This document shows positions 18,661 to 27,988 of a DNA stretch of 64,000 bases, piece after piece. Position 1 is the first letter of the stretch. Every line of letters starts with the position of its first letter. The stretch is from Candidatus Rokuibacteriota bacterium (GTDB lineage Bacteria; Methylomirabilota; Methylomirabilia; Rokubacteriales; CSP1-6): NCBI GenBank assembly GCA_003220535.1, contig QHSU01000058.1:124001-188000 (forward strand). Direction: 5' to 3'. The translations under genes and the position numbers were made by a program. The notes beneath the pieces were generated by a model. The model saw only the letters and a program-made list of their open reading frames with translations. It did no database searches and had not been told where the DNA came from.

Positions 18661-18717
18661 AAAAAGGGTCAATTCCATTAGTAACAGAGTGCCCTTTTTC
18701 TCCAAATTGATCTTTTT
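18661..18717 (-). promoter_or_regulatory. Inverted AAAAAGnTCAATT repeat upstream of the HTH-receiver operon
   Basis: AAAAAGGGTCAATT at 18661-18674 faces AATTGATCTTTTT at 18705-18717, whose reverse complement is AAAAAGATCAATT. The arms match at about 12 positions and lie 30 bases apart in a patch far more AT-rich than its surroundings. A shorter AAAAAGGG/CCCTTTTT pair (18661-18668 and 18692-18699) overlaps it. The position, 30-86 bases before the first codon of a MerR-like HTH regulator, fits an operator or promoter with autoregulation. Inference only. Confidence 0.45.
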
Positions 18718-18799
18718 GACGGATTCCGGAAGAATAGCGAGCCGCAGTGAGAGCGGTTCGCAAGTTGCCTAGTAATCTCACGTGGTTACGACGCCACGC

Positions 18800-18830
18800 G
18801 GCCATCGGGACCTCGGAGGTCCCGATGGCC
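18800..18830 (-). terminator. Perfect 14-bp hairpin downstream of the fadB-like gene
   Basis: GGCCATCGGGACCT (18800-18813) pairs perfectly with AGGTCCCGATGGCC (18817-18830) around a CGG loop. It lies 26 bases beyond the stop of the minus-strand beta-oxidation gene and ahead of the signalling operon, so it probably ends or stabilises the upstream transcript. No T-run follows on either strand. Confidence 0.5.
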
Positions 18831-18855
18831 GACACGTCAGATCTGCCGGGCCGAT

Positions 18856-20982
18856 CTACGCGATGAAGCCCTTGCCCTCGTTGGCGAGCCGGTCGAGCAG
18901 CGGCGCGGGCGTCCAGAAGGCGTCCCCGCTCTGTTTCTTGAACTCAAGCAGCCGGTCGCGGAGCGCCTTGAGCCCGATCGAGTCGGCCCAGAACATCGGG
19001 CCGCCCCGATAGACCGGCCAGCCGTAGCCGTACACCCAGATCACGTCGATGTCGCTGGCGCGAATGGCGATCTTCTCCTCGAGGATCTTGGCGCCCTCGT
19101 TGACCATCGGATAGAGCAGGCGCTGCTGGATCTCCTCGTCCGAGATGGTGCGGCGCGTGATACCCAGCGCGGTCGCCACGTCGACGATGATCTTTTCCAC
19201 CTCGAGGTCCGGGATCGGTGTTCGGTCGCCCTTCTCGTACTTGAAGTAGCCCGCGCCTGTCTTCTGCCCGAACCGCCCGAGCTCGCAGATGCGGTCGGCC
19301 ACCGGAGCCTTGACGCCGCGGCCTTTCCGGATGCGCCAGCCCACGTCGAGGCCGGCGAGGTCGCTCATCGCAAACGGTCCCATCGGAAAGCCGAAGTCCG
19401 TGAGCGCCCGGTCGACCTGGTGCGGCGCCGCGCCCTCCAGGATGAGCTTCTCGGCCTGCAGGCCGCGCTGGTGGAGCATGCGGTTGCCGACGAAGCCGTA
19501 GCAGACGCCGACGAGGACCGGGACCTTGCCGATCCGGCGTCCGACGGTCATCGCGGTCGCGACCGTGGTCTTCGACGACTTCTTGCCGCGCACGTTTTCG
19601 AGCAGCCGCATCACGTTGGCCGGGCTGAAGAAGTGGGTGCCGATCACGCTCTCCGGGCGCTTCGTGGCCGACGCGATCTCGTCGACGTCGAGGGTGGAGG
19701 TGTTGGTCGCCAGCACCGCGTCCGGCTTGCAGACGGCGTCGAGCTTGGCGAAGACCTCCTTCTTTATGGGCATCTCCTCGAACACCGCCTCGATGACGAT
19801 GTCCGCGTCCGCCGCCGCCTTGAAGTCGACGCTCCCGGTGATGAGGCCCACCCGCTTCTCGACGTCCGCTTGTGTGAGCCGGCCGCGGGCCGCCGTCGCC
19901 TCGTAGTTCTTCCGCACGACGCCGAGACCGCGATCGAGCGCGTCCTGCGCCACCTCGATCACCGTGACGGGAATCCCGGCGTTGGCGAAGTTCATGGCGA
20001 TCCCGCCGCCCATGGTGCCGGCGCCGATCACCGCCGCCTTCTTGATCTCCCGGGCCGGCGTGTCCCCGGGCACGTCCGGAATCTTGGCGGCCTCCCGCTC
20101 GGCGAAGAAGAAGTAGCGCTGCGCCTTCGACTCGGGCGAGTTGAGGAGCTCGGCGAACAATTCGCGCTCGCGCTTGAGCCCTTCGGCGAACGGCAGGCCG
20201 ACCGCGGCCTCGACCGCTTTGACGATGTTCTCCGGCGCCCGGAAGCCGCGCGTCTGGCGCGCGATCGACTTGCGGAAGTTCGCGAAGACCTCGGGCTTGC
20301 CCCGCACCGCCGCCAGTTTGTCGTCGAGGTCGCGGATCTTCTTGAGCGGTCGCTTCTCGTTCAACACCTTCTCGGCGAACGCCACGCCGGCCGCGGTGAG
20401 GTCGCCGGCCTTCGACGTGGGCGTCTCGCCTGCGGCTGCGGCTCCCCCCGCCACGATCTCGTCGATGAGCCCGACCGCGAGCGCCTCGTCGGCGCGGATC
20501 GGGTCGCCGCTGACCATCATCTGCAAGCCCTTCTCGACGCCGACCACGCGCGGCAACCGCTGGGTGCCGCCCGCGCCGGGGAGAATGCCGAGCTTCACCT
20601 CGGGTAGGCCGAAGCGCGCGTCCTTGACGCCGAGTCGGTAGTGGCAGGCCAGCGTGACCTCGAGGCCGCCGCCGAGGGCGGTGCCGTGGATGACGGACAC
20701 GACCAGCTTGGGAGAGCCCTCGATCAGATCCAGCACCGAATGGAGCGACGGCTCGACGGGCGGCTTGCCGAACTCGGTGATGTCGGCTCCGGCGATGAAA
20801 GTGCGGCCCGCGCACACGATGACGATAGCCTGCACGGCGCCATCCGCGGTCGCTTGCTTGATCCCGTCGTGCAGGCCCTTGCGCACGTGCTGGCTGAGCG
20901 CGTTGACGGGCGAATTGTCGACGGTGAGCACGGCGACGCGGCCGCGGGCCGTGAGATCGACGGACTGGGTGATCTTCGCCAT
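18856..20982 (-). CDS. Fused enoyl-CoA hydratase / 3-hydroxyacyl-CoA dehydrogenase (FadB/FadJ-like)
   Basis: 708 residues. Residues 1-190 are a crotonase domain with oxyanion segments AGADITEFG and [10 protein letters not shown]; catalytic glutamates are Glu108 (GGGLEVT) and Glu128 (LPEVKLG). Residues 315-700 are the NAD-dependent dehydrogenase: GAGTMGGG (320-327) binds NAD and [11 protein letters not shown] carries the catalytic His. It hydrates enoyl-CoA and oxidises the 3-hydroxyacyl-CoA in beta-oxidation. The start has GAGGAG four bases upstream. It is monocistronic in this window with no thiolase beside it. It could process products of the acyl-CoA ligase in Liv locus 1. Confidence 0.93.
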   Translation of the reverse strand: MAKITQSVDLTARGRVAVLTVDNSPVNALSQHVRKGLHDGIKQATADGAVQAIVIVCAGRTFIAGADITEFGKPPVEPSLHSVLDLIEGSPKLVVSVIHGTALGGGLEVTLACHYRLGVKDARFGLPEVKLGILPGAGGTQRLPRVVGVEKGLQMMVSGDPIRADEALAVGLIDEIVAGGAAAAGETPTSKAGDLTAAGVAFAEKVLNEKRPLKKIRDLDDKLAAVRGKPEVFANFRKSIARQTRGFRAPENIVKAVEAAVGLPFAEGLKRERELFAELLNSPESKAQRYFFFAEREAAKIPDVPGDTPAREIKKAAVIGAGTMGGGIAMNFANAGIPVTVIEVAQDALDRGLGVVRKNYEATAARGRLTQADVEKRVGLITGSVDFKAAADADIVIEAVFEEMPIKKEVFAKLDAVCKPDAVLATNTSTLDVDEIASATKRPESVIGTHFFSPANVMRLLENVRGKKSSKTTVATAMTVGRRIGKVPVLVGVCYGFVGNRMLHQRGLQAEKLILEGAAPHQVDRALTDFGFPMGPFAMSDLAGLDVGWRIRKGRGVKAPVADRICELGRFGQKTGAGYFKYEKGDRTPIPDLEVEKIIVDVATALGITRRTISDEEIQQRLLYPMVNEGAKILEEKIAIRASDIDVIWVYGYGWPVYRGGPMFWADSIGLKALRDRLLEFKKQSGDAFWTPAPLLDRLANEGKGFIA

Positions 20983-21049
20983 AGGACTCCTCGCTGAGTT
21001 GAGAGTGGCGCTTATGATACTCCGCTACCGCGACGGGCCGCGGACCGGA

Positions 21050-21763
21050 TCAACAGCCGAGCCGCGCGGCCAGGTCGACGAAGTCCTTGGCCACGACGTC
21101 CCACTCCCGGGCGGGTTTCACGTCCTTTGCCTGGCCCGGGCCGTGCTCCGTCGGGCGCGGCACGAACGCCGTGCGCAGGCCGAGCGCGCTCGCGGCCGCG
21201 AGGTCGCCGTTGTGGGCGGCGACCATCATGCACTCGTCGGGCGCCAGGCCGAGGAGCGACGCCGTCGTCAGATAGGCCTCGGGCTGGGGCTTGTAGTGCC
21301 GCGCGACCTCTGCGCCGAGGACGACGTCCCACGGGAGGCCACCATACTTGGCCATGTTCACGATCAGCGCGACGTTGCCGTTCGAGAGCGTCGCCAGGAC
21401 GAACTTCTTCTTGAGGCGGGTGAGGCCGGGCACCGAGTCGGGCCAGGGGTCGAGGCGGTGCCAGGCGCGGTTCAGGTGGTCGATCTCGGCCTCCGAGAGA
21501 CCCCTGATCCCGAACTGGACCAGGAGCTTCTCGAGGCTCTCCCGGTGGAGATCGTCGAGCTTCGTCCACGAACGCCGGCCGCTGCGCACTTCGTCCATCG
21601 CGGGCTGGTAGAGCCCGCGCCACGAGTCGGCGAACTTGGCCCAGTCCACGCCGAGGCCTTTCGCCTTGCCGAGCGCCTCACCTTCCCGGATGAGGCTTGA
21701 CCGCCAGTCCACCACGGTGCCGAAGACATCGAAGGTGAGCGCCTTGACGTTCGTGATGGCCAT
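21050..21763 (-). CDS. HAD-superfamily haloacid dehalogenase type II
   Basis: 237 residues. The nucleophile motif ALTFDVFGTVVDWR places Asp12, motif II is ATLSNGN and motif III includes KPQPEAYLTTASLLGL and MVAAHNGDLAAASALGLRTAFV. The pattern DVFGTVVDWR plus VAAHNGDL is typical of (S)-2-haloacid dehalogenases, which release halide from 2-haloalkanoic acids to give 2-hydroxyacids; many family members act on other phosphoesters or are uncharacterised. It sits between the beta-oxidation gene and the DUF3500 gene on the same strand. The substrate remains an inference. Confidence 0.88.
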   Translation of the reverse strand: MAITNVKALTFDVFGTVVDWRSSLIREGEALGKAKGLGVDWAKFADSWRGLYQPAMDEVRSGRRSWTKLDDLHRESLEKLLVQFGIRGLSEAEIDHLNRAWHRLDPWPDSVPGLTRLKKKFVLATLSNGNVALIVNMAKYGGLPWDVVLGAEVARHYKPQPEAYLTTASLLGLAPDECMMVAAHNGDLAAASALGLRTAFVPRPTEHGPGQAKDVKPAREWDVVAKDFVDLAARLGC

Positions 21764-21850
21764 GTTCGCCCTCCCCTTACCGTGAAAGGATGCCGGCTCG
21801 ATCGCGCAGGCGGAGCATTCGCACGAGCAGGTCGGGCACGGCCACCCCAG

Positions 21851-22915
21851 TCATGATCCGACGGCGCCGCGATGGTGTCTACGTTCGTAGTGGGCGCGGA
21901 GCGGGTCGGCGCCGAAGTCGTTTCGCGGGTCATGCCACACCGAGTGGACGTGGTTCGCCTGGTTCTGGCTGTTGTCGTACTCGATGAGAAGCGTCGGGCC
22001 GTGCAGCCGGTAATAGTGCGGCTGGCGCGGATCGATCGGCCCCGCCCATGCGAAGTGCACGCGGTCGACGCCCGTCTCGCGGAGCCGGCGCAGCTCCTCC
22101 TCGGCGAGCTCGCTCCGCATGTTGCGGGCGTAGACCTCGATGAGACGGATCGCGAGCGCTCGCTGCTCGCCGCCCAGCTCGCCGAGCGCGACGCCGGCCG
22201 GCGTCTTGAGGCTCTCACCGCGGCCCGGGCCGCTGACGATGTCGCCGAGCGACTCCGCGGCGATGACGAGACGGCCGCGCAGGCTCGCGTCCAGGCCGCG
22301 CAGGAGGGCCACCGCGAGGTCCTGCTCATCGGCCAGCGCGCGGAGCCCCCGGTGAGCTCCCGAGCGCACCTCGGCCGGATTGGCGCCGAAGAACGCGGGC
22401 GTGACCGCCACGGGACGGCCCGGAACGAGGGTGAAGTTGAGCGACAGGTGATGCCCTTCGACGCGCCAGGCCCAGGGCGCCGCGGCCTCCGGCGCGCCAA
22501 AAACGGTCACGTAGTACTTGTCGGGATCGCGGAGGAGCCCGCCGAAGGTCTCCAGCTGGCGCAGGACTTCCTCCAGCTTCACCACGTTGGCGGCTTTCGC
22601 GTAACCGACGCCCGAGAGCGAGGCTTTCATGAGCTCGTGCCCGGCTGTTCGTGCCGCCGGCGACATGTCCTTGAACGGCAGGCCGGCGCGAGCGCGCGGC
22701 ACGTAGTGCCAGTTCATCCGCTCGTCCTGGCCGAACGGGAACACGGCCGTCTGGCGCTGGCGCGGCTCGAGCGCCGCGATGAAGGCCGCGGCCGCGCGCG
22801 CCATGCCCGCGCGGGCAGCGTCCTGGACCTGCGCCTGCACCGGCCGGCCCACGGCGAGGAGCGCCGCCGTCGCGGCGACGCCGTGAAGGAGCTGCCGGCG
22901 ACCGAGGGAGGCCAT
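21851..22915 (-). CDS. Secreted DUF3500 family protein
   Basis: 354 residues from ATG 22915. The N-terminus (LGRRQLLHGVAATAALLAVGRPVQAQ) has a twin-arginine-like pair and a hydrophobic core, so it is exported. The body matches DUF3500 proteins: QRQTAVFPFGQDERMNWHYVPRARAGLPFKDM, EGHHLSLNFTLV, FAWAGPIDPRQPHYYRLHGPTLLIEYDNSQNQANHVHSVWHDP. The many conserved His and Asp residues in the C-terminal half suggest metal binding, but no activity is established. It is divergent from the histidine phosphatase gene 39 bases away. Confidence 0.85.
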   Translation of the reverse strand: MASLGRRQLLHGVAATAALLAVGRPVQAQVQDAARAGMARAAAAFIAALEPRQRQTAVFPFGQDERMNWHYVPRARAGLPFKDMSPAARTAGHELMKASLSGVGYAKAANVVKLEEVLRQLETFGGLLRDPDKYYVTVFGAPEAAAPWAWRVEGHHLSLNFTLVPGRPVAVTPAFFGANPAEVRSGAHRGLRALADEQDLAVALLRGLDASLRGRLVIAAESLGDIVSGPGRGESLKTPAGVALGELGGEQRALAIRLIEVYARNMRSELAEEELRRLRETGVDRVHFAWAGPIDPRQPHYYRLHGPTLLIEYDNSQNQANHVHSVWHDPRNDFGADPLRAHYERRHHRGAVGS

Positions 22916-22924
22916 AGCCCCCGA

Positions 22925-22933
22925 TGCTACACT
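22925..22933 (+). promoter_or_regulatory. Extended -10 promoter box TGCTACACT
   Basis: TGCTACACT ends 21 bases before the ATG of the histidine phosphatase gene, the same distance as the box at 3996 from its gene. It belongs to the TGNTANNCT series. No -35 element is evident. Confidence 0.4.
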
Positions 22934-22954
22934 CCACGTCACGCTGAGTTCTGA

Positions 22955-23506
22955 ATGCGATGCCTCCTCCTCGCGTTGCTCGTCCTCGCCGCGCCGTCGC
23001 CCGCGGCCGCCGATGACGCCCTCTGGGGGCTGCTCCGGGGTGGCGGGCAGGTCATCCTGATGCGCCACGCGGTGACGACGCCCGGCGTCGGCGATCCGGT
23101 CGGCTTCCGTCTCGACGACTGCGCGACCCAGCGCAACCTCACCGACGCCGGCCGCGACGACGCCAAGCGCGTCGGCACCACCTTCCGGACCCGCGACATT
23201 CCCCTCGGCCGCGTGCTCTCGAGCCCGTGGTGCCGCTGCCTCGAGACCGCGCGTCTCGCCTTCGGAAGCGCCGAGCCCTGGCCGGCGCTGAGCAACCTCT
23301 TCGACAACCGCGCGCGGGAGGCCGAGCAGATGCGAGCGCTGCGCGAGATCGCGGGACGCCGGCCCGCCGGGGGCAACGTCGTGCTCGTCACCCACGGCTC
23401 CGTCGTCCTTCCGCTCACGGGCATCCAGCCCGCTCCCGCCGAGATGGTTGTGCTCACACCCGATGGCGCGGGCCGCTTCCGGATCGCCGGGCGCCTGACG
23501 CCCTGA
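22955..23506 (+). CDS. Exported histidine phosphatase (phosphoglycerate mutase-like)
   Basis: 183 residues with a signal peptide (CLLLALLVLAAPSPAAA). The catalytic motif is ILMRHAVTTPG, a variant of the RHG box with RHA, and the second histidine is in VVLVTHGSVV near residue 147. LSSPWCRCLETARLAF is the usual phosphate-binding region. The family cleaves phosphomonoesters through a phosphohistidine; the exported location suggests scavenging or a structural role. Loss of the Gly in RHG is common in this secreted subgroup. It is convergent with Liv locus 2, whose last gene starts 4 bases after its stop. Confidence 0.85.
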   Translation: MRCLLLALLVLAAPSPAAADDALWGLLRGGGQVILMRHAVTTPGVGDPVGFRLDDCATQRNLTDAGRDDAKRVGTTFRTRDIPLGRVLSSPWCRCLETARLAFGSAEPWPALSNLFDNRAREAEQMRALREIAGRRPAGGNVVLVTHGSVVLPLTGIQPAPAEMVVLTPDGAGRFRIAGRLTP

Positions 23507-23509
23507 CGG

Positions 23510-24226
23510 TCAGCGTCCCAGATAGAGCCGGCGCACGCGGTCGTCGTTGCCGATCTCTTGTCCGGACCCTTCGTAGCGATTCTGTCCGAGCTCCAGCACG
23601 TAGGCGTAGTCCGAGATCTCCAGGGCCTTGGCCGCGTTCTGCTCGACCATGAGGATCGTCTGGCCGAGCCGCCGCAGGTTCTCGACGATGCGAAAGATCT
23701 CCTTGAAGACAAGGGGGGCCAGGCCGAGCGTCGGCTCGTCCAGGAGGATCAGCCGCGGCTTGAGAAGAAGCGCACGCGCCATCTCGAGCATCTGCTGCTG
23801 CCCGCCGGAGAGGTCGCCGGCCCGCTTCCGGCGGGATTCGCGCAGGACCGGAAACGTCTCGTAGAGCCGCTCGACCTCGCTGTCGAGCTCGGTCGAGCGC
23901 GGTCGGGTGTAGGCGCCGAGCAGGAGGTTCTCCTCCACGGTCATGAGCGGAAAGACGTTCCGCCCCTGCGGCACGTACGCCATTCCGCGACGCAGGAGCT
24001 CGGCCGGCGGTCGGTTCGTGACGTCCGCGCCGTCCAGGACGACTTGGCCTTGCCGGGCTGGGAGGAGTCCGAACACCGTCTTGAACACGGTCGACTTCCC
24101 CGCCCCGTTGGGACCGATGATCGAGACCACCTGACCGGGCTCGACCTGGAGGGACACGCCCTTCAAGATCTCGAGCTTGCCGTAACCGGCGTGAAGATGG
24201 CGCACCTCGAGGAGGGCCACCCTCAC
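23510..24226 (-). CDS. ABC ATPase, LivF class (Liv locus 2)
   Basis: 238 residues. Walker A is GPNGAGKS, the signature LSGGQQQM, Walker B LILLDEPTLGLAP and the C-terminal segment MVEQNAAKALEISDYAYVLE is LivF-like. Two close starts are possible: GTG 24226, which overlaps the stop of livG, and GTG 24220, which has GGGAGG five bases upstream and gives MALLEVRHLHAGYG. It is the last gene of a five-gene minus-strand operon and energises uptake with LivG. Confidence 0.93.
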   Translation of the reverse strand: MRVALLEVRHLHAGYGKLEILKGVSLQVEPGQVVSIIGPNGAGKSTVFKTVFGLLPARQGQVVLDGADVTNRPPAELLRRGMAYVPQGRNVFPLMTVEENLLLGAYTRPRSTELDSEVERLYETFPVLRESRRKRAGDLSGGQQQMLEMARALLLKPRLILLDEPTLGLAPLVFKEIFRIVENLRRLGQTILMVEQNAAKALEISDYAYVLELGQNRYEGSGQEIGNDDRVRRLYLGR

Positions 24227-24960
24227 CTCCCGAAATACGCGTCGAGCACGAGCGGGTTGTCGGCAATCTCGGCCGGCGTGCCCTCGGCGATGCGCTCGCC
24301 CTGGCTCAAGACCACGATGCGCCGGCAGAGCGACATCACCACTTCCATGTTGTGCTCGATGACCACGAACGTGTAGCCGCGGGCGTTCAGCTCCAGGATG
24401 TGACCGATCAGGTTCTTGATCATCGCGGGGTTCACCCCGGCCATGGGCTCGTCGAGGAGAATGACCTGAGGCTCGGACATGAGCGCCATCCCGAAGTCGA
24501 GCAGCTTCTGCTGGCCGTAGGACAGATTCGACGCGAGGCCGTCCTTGAGCCCGGCGATCCCGAGGAATTCGAGCAAAGCGAGCGCGCGGGTCGTCTCTTC
24601 GACTTCCTCGCGACGGAGCAGGCGGGCGAACAGCCGGCCCTTCTTCTCCTGAGCCGACACCAGCATGTTCTCGAGCACCGTCATCTCGGGGAAGAGCTGG
24701 ATGAGCTGGAACGTCCGCGCGATACCCCGCTGATACACGGCGTCGGCGTTCCGGCCCGTGATGTCCTCACCGCGGAAGAACACCTGGCCGTCCGACGGAC
24801 GGAGCACGCCCGTGACGCAGTTGAAGAGGGTGGTCTTGCCCGACCCGTTCGGGCCGATGAGCCCGAGCAGCTCGCCCGGCTCGACGCTGAGGCTGACCCG
24901 GCTCAGCGCGGAGAGGCGGAAGAAGTGCTTGGTGAGATTACGGATCTCGAGGAGCGCCAT
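24223..24960 (-). CDS. ABC ATPase, LivG class (Liv locus 2)
   Basis: 245 residues. Walker A is GPNGSGKT (36-43), the Q-loop is in ARTFQLIQLFPEMTVLENM, the signature is LSYGQQ, Walker B is VILLDEPMAGVNP and the H-loop is VVIEHNMEVVM. This is a normal LivG, unlike those of loci 1 and 3. ATG 24960 lies 58 bases inside the end of the LivM gene, so the two proteins are read from overlapping frames and probably coupled. Confidence 0.93.
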   Translation of the reverse strand: MALLEIRNLTKHFFRLSALSRVSLSVEPGELLGLIGPNGSGKTTLFNCVTGVLRPSDGQVFFRGEDITGRNADAVYQRGIARTFQLIQLFPEMTVLENMLVSAQEKKGRLFARLLRREEVEETTRALALLEFLGIAGLKDGLASNLSYGQQKLLDFGMALMSEPQVILLDEPMAGVNPAMIKNLIGHILELNARGYTFVVIEHNMEVVMSLCRRIVVLSQGERIAEGTPAEIADNPLVLDAYFGR

Positions 24961-25883
24961 GCGAGGTCCCAGAGGCCGACGAGCCCCTTCGGCATGAACA
25001 GCATCATCAGGATGACGGCGAGAGCGTAGATGATCAGGTAGAGACCTTCCGAGCCTCGAAGAACCTCCGGCAGGACGGTGACGACCAGCGCGCCGATGAA
25101 CGGGCCCTCGAATCGTCCGAGCCCTCCGAGCACGACCATCATCAAGAATTGGATCGATCGGTCGAGCGTGTAGGCGCCGGGATCGATGTAGCCGAGGAGC
25201 GGGGCGAACAGCGCCCCGCCCATCCCGGCGTAAGCCGCCCCGACGGCGAAGGCCATGAGCTTGTAGTTCATGAGACTCACCCCGACCACCTCGGCCCTCA
25301 TCTCGTTCTCGCGGATGGCGCGGAAGGCGCGCCCCCAGCGGGACGTCAAAATCCAGTAGGCGGAGGCGACGACGACGGCGGCCCACGCGAGAATGTAGAA
25401 GTAGTAGGCGCGGTCGGATTTGAAGCTGAGCGACCCCCAGGCCGGCCGCGCCACGTTGGAGATCCCGAAGGACCCGCCCGTCAGCGACTCCCAGTTGCGC
25501 AGCACCAGGAAGACGATGATGTTGAAGCCGAGCGTGACCATGGCGAGGTAGTGATGCTTCACCTTGAGGGCCGGGAAGCCCAGCACCAGGCCCCACCCGA
25601 ACGCGAGCGTCACTCCGATCACGAGACCGATCTCGAAGGGCACCCCGTGCTGGCCGAGGATCGCCACCGCGTACGAGCCGAAGGCCATGAAGGCCGCGTG
25701 GCAGAGCGAGATCTGGCCCGCGTACCCGAGCGTCAGGTTGAGACCGATGGCCAGGATCGCGTAGACGAGCGTCAGGCTCATGACGTAGAGCTTGTACTGG
25801 TCGAGGGTCGAGGGCAGGACCACGCAGAGCGCAAGGGCGGCCGCGAGCGCCAGCCCTCGGAGGGCCCAGCGGCCGAGCGGCAC
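24903..25883 (-). CDS. Branched-chain amino acid-type ABC permease, LivM class (Liv locus 2)
   Basis: 326 residues with about nine membrane helices. Signatures are LTLGYAGQISLCHAAFMAFGSYAVAIL and IQFLMMVVLGGLGRFEGPFIGALVV. The GTG start at 25883 has GGAGGAG eight bases upstream. The last 18 residues (rich in Ser and Pro) overlap the LivG gene and look poorly constrained, so the useful end of the protein may be near VGLWDLAW. It pairs with LivH of the same operon. Confidence 0.92.
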   Translation of the reverse strand: MPLGRWALRGLALAAALALCVVLPSTLDQYKLYVMSLTLVYAILAIGLNLTLGYAGQISLCHAAFMAFGSYAVAILGQHGVPFEIGLVIGVTLAFGWGLVLGFPALKVKHHYLAMVTLGFNIIVFLVLRNWESLTGGSFGISNVARPAWGSLSFKSDRAYYFYILAWAAVVVASAYWILTSRWGRAFRAIRENEMRAEVVGVSLMNYKLMAFAVGAAYAGMGGALFAPLLGYIDPGAYTLDRSIQFLMMVVLGGLGRFEGPFIGALVVTVLPEVLRGSEGLYLIIYALAVILMMLFMPKGLVGLWDLAWRSSRSVISPSTSSASPR

Positions 25884-26758
25884 TACGCCCACTCCTCCTT
25901 CACGCCCCAGATCCCCTCGGGCTTGAGCAGCAGCACCGCGATGAGGATCACGAGCGCGAAGGCGTCCCGGAAGTGGCTCGAGATATAGGCGGCCGAAAGC
26001 GTCTCGACCACGCCCACCAGGAGACCCCCGAGCAGCGCCCCCCGGATCTGGTTGAACCCTCCGATGATCGCCGCGTAGAACGCCTTGAGCCCGAGGCTGA
26101 CGCCGATGTCGTACTTCACGAGGTAGACCGGCGCGATCAGGATGGCGGCGATCGCGGTGAGCGCGGCGTTGAGCATGAACGTGATCGTCACCAGGCGCCC
26201 CACGTTGATGCCGAGCACCGAGGCCAGCGTCCGGTTCTGGGCGACCGCTTGCATGGCCCAGCCGAGCTTGGTGTGGGTGATGAAGACCTGCAGGGCGCCG
26301 ATGGTGGCCGCCGCGAACAGGATGTTCCCGAGCTCCTCCAGGGAGACGACGATCGTCCCGAGGCGAATGGGGTCGCGAGAGAAGATGGCCGGGAATGGCA
26401 GCGCGAGCGGCGTCCAGAACTGCTGTAGCGAGTACCGGATCAGCAGGCTGAGCCCGATCGTCGCGATGACCAGGGGGAGCACGCCCATCTTGAGGAGCCG
26501 CGTCACCAGGAGCTCCTTTACGCCGAAGCCCAGCAGGAGGGTCGAGACGAGGACCGTGGCCACCATCGCCACCGCAAACGGGAAGCGGAAGATCACGAAG
26601 AACAGCACCATCGCGAACGCCGGCAGCACGACGAACTCGCCCTGGGCGAAATTGATCGTGTTCGATGTCTGCCACAGGAGCACGAACCCGATGGCCGCCA
26701 TGGCGTAGATGGCGCCGATCGACACGCCGGCCACGCAGAGCTGGACGAAATCCGTCAC
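25883..26758 (-). CDS. Branched-chain amino acid-type ABC permease, LivH class (Liv locus 2)
   Basis: 291 residues. LivH signatures are GAIYAMAAIGFVLLWQTSNTINFAQGEFVVLPAF at the N-terminus and FYAAIIGGFNQIRGALLGGLLVGVVETL in the C-terminal half, with about eight helices. The GTG start follows the binding-protein gene by 19 bases. The stop codon lies directly on the first base of livM, so the two permeases are made together. Confidence 0.93.
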   Translation of the reverse strand: MTDFVQLCVAGVSIGAIYAMAAIGFVLLWQTSNTINFAQGEFVVLPAFAMVLFFVIFRFPFAVAMVATVLVSTLLLGFGVKELLVTRLLKMGVLPLVIATIGLSLLIRYSLQQFWTPLALPFPAIFSRDPIRLGTIVVSLEELGNILFAAATIGALQVFITHTKLGWAMQAVAQNRTLASVLGINVGRLVTITFMLNAALTAIAAILIAPVYLVKYDIGVSLGLKAFYAAIIGGFNQIRGALLGGLLVGVVETLSAAYISSHFRDAFALVILIAVLLLKPEGIWGVKEEWA

Positions 26759-26777
26759 GCCGCGCCCGCGCTCGACG

Positions 26778-27950
26778 CTATTTACAGGGGCGGACGTTGT
26801 AGGGGCCGCCGAGCATTCCGACCGTCTTGACGACCACCGACTTCTGGTCCTTCACCTCGACGATGAAGCTCGGCCGATCGAGACTCCCCTTCTCGTTCAC
26901 GTACAGGTCCATGAGGAGGCCGGCCTCCTCGGCGGTGGTGAACACGTTGTTGTGGAGGCAGGCGCGGACCTTGGCCTGATCCCAGCCGCCGACCCGCTGC
27001 ACGGCCGCCTTCAGCATGTGCACGCCGATATAGCCCTTGAACGCGTTGTGGTCGGGGACCCGGTTGTACTTCTCCTGGAACCGCCGGCTCACGTCGACCA
27101 TGAGCGGGATCGGCGACCCGGCCGTCAGCCCGACGTGGCATTTCGCTCCGTTGACCGCCGCGCCGCCGGGCGTGATCGTCGTCTGCGCGCAGAGCGTCGT
27201 CTCGCCGACCGGCTCGACCGTCAGACCCATCTTACGGAGCTGGATCATGAAGCGCGCGTTCTCCTCCTCGTGGTTGTAGACCATGACGTGGGTGGCGCCC
27301 GAGGCGCGGACCTTCGTCAGCTCGGGCGTGAAGTCCGCTTGCTGCACTTCGGTCGAGATGTCGACGACCGGCGCCTTGCCGCGCTCCTTCAGGAACTGCA
27401 CGAACATGTCGTGGCCGCCCTTGCCGAAGGCGTTGTTCACCCACACGAGCGCGATTTTCTCCGCCTTGAGGTCGTCCAGCAGCCAGCGCACCTGCTTGGC
27501 CATGCCGGTGTCCTGGGTGAACGAGGTCAGGAAGATGTTGTCGTTGCCCTTCTGGCTGATGATGACCGACTCCGAGCCCGTGAACTGCGGGACGCCCGCC
27601 TGCCGCGTGATGTCCATGTTGGCCACCGTGCTCGAGCTGTACACGGTGCCGAAGATGGCGAAGGGCTTGTCGTTGAGCACGCGTCGCATGACGGCCACCG
27701 AGGTTGGCGGATCGGTCTGCGTGTCCTGCACCGACGTCTCGAGCTTCATGCCGAGGATGCCACCCTTCCGGTTGATCTCCTCGACGGCCAGGTTGACCGC
27801 GTCCCGCCACATCGCGCCGACGCTGGCGCCGCCGCCCGTGATCTCGGCGACGATCGGGAGCTTGATCACGCTCTGGGGGCTCGCCGAGGTGACGGCCAGC
27901 AGGGTCAACAGCGCCGCGAGGAGTGGCTGCACCGATCGGCCTCTGCGCAT
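26778..27950 (-). CDS. Branched-chain amino acid-type ABC substrate-binding protein (Liv locus 2)
   Basis: 390 residues from ATG 27950, which has AAGGAGG eight bases upstream. A signal peptide (QPLLAALLTLLAVTSASPQ) precedes IKLPIVAEITGGGASVGAMWRDAVNLAVEEINRKGG. The N-lobe continues LETSVQDTQTDPPTSVAVMRRVLNDKPFAIFGTVYSSST, and the protein has three cysteines including a C-terminal CK. It is the first gene of the minus-strand operon, divergent from the binding-protein gene of locus 3. The ligand is not predictable; related proteins bind amino acids, amides and aromatic acids. Confidence 0.92.
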   Translation of the reverse strand: MRRGRSVQPLLAALLTLLAVTSASPQSVIKLPIVAEITGGGASVGAMWRDAVNLAVEEINRKGGILGMKLETSVQDTQTDPPTSVAVMRRVLNDKPFAIFGTVYSSSTVANMDITRQAGVPQFTGSESVIISQKGNDNIFLTSFTQDTGMAKQVRWLLDDLKAEKIALVWVNNAFGKGGHDMFVQFLKERGKAPVVDISTEVQQADFTPELTKVRASGATHVMVYNHEEENARFMIQLRKMGLTVEPVGETTLCAQTTITPGGAAVNGAKCHVGLTAGSPIPLMVDVSRRFQEKYNRVPDHNAFKGYIGVHMLKAAVQRVGGWDQAKVRACLHNNVFTTAEEAGLLMDLYVNEKGSLDRPSFIVEVKDQKSVVVKTVGMLGGPYNVRPCK

Positions 27951-27988
27951 GGGGACGTCCTCCTTCACTCGGTCACTCGTTGTCGCGT

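Noticed and set aside
24903..24960. 58-base overlap of livM and livG in locus 2 as a possible sequence error
   Set aside because: Both frames keep normal motifs up to the overlap and livG starts normally, so a poorly constrained LivM tail explains it.
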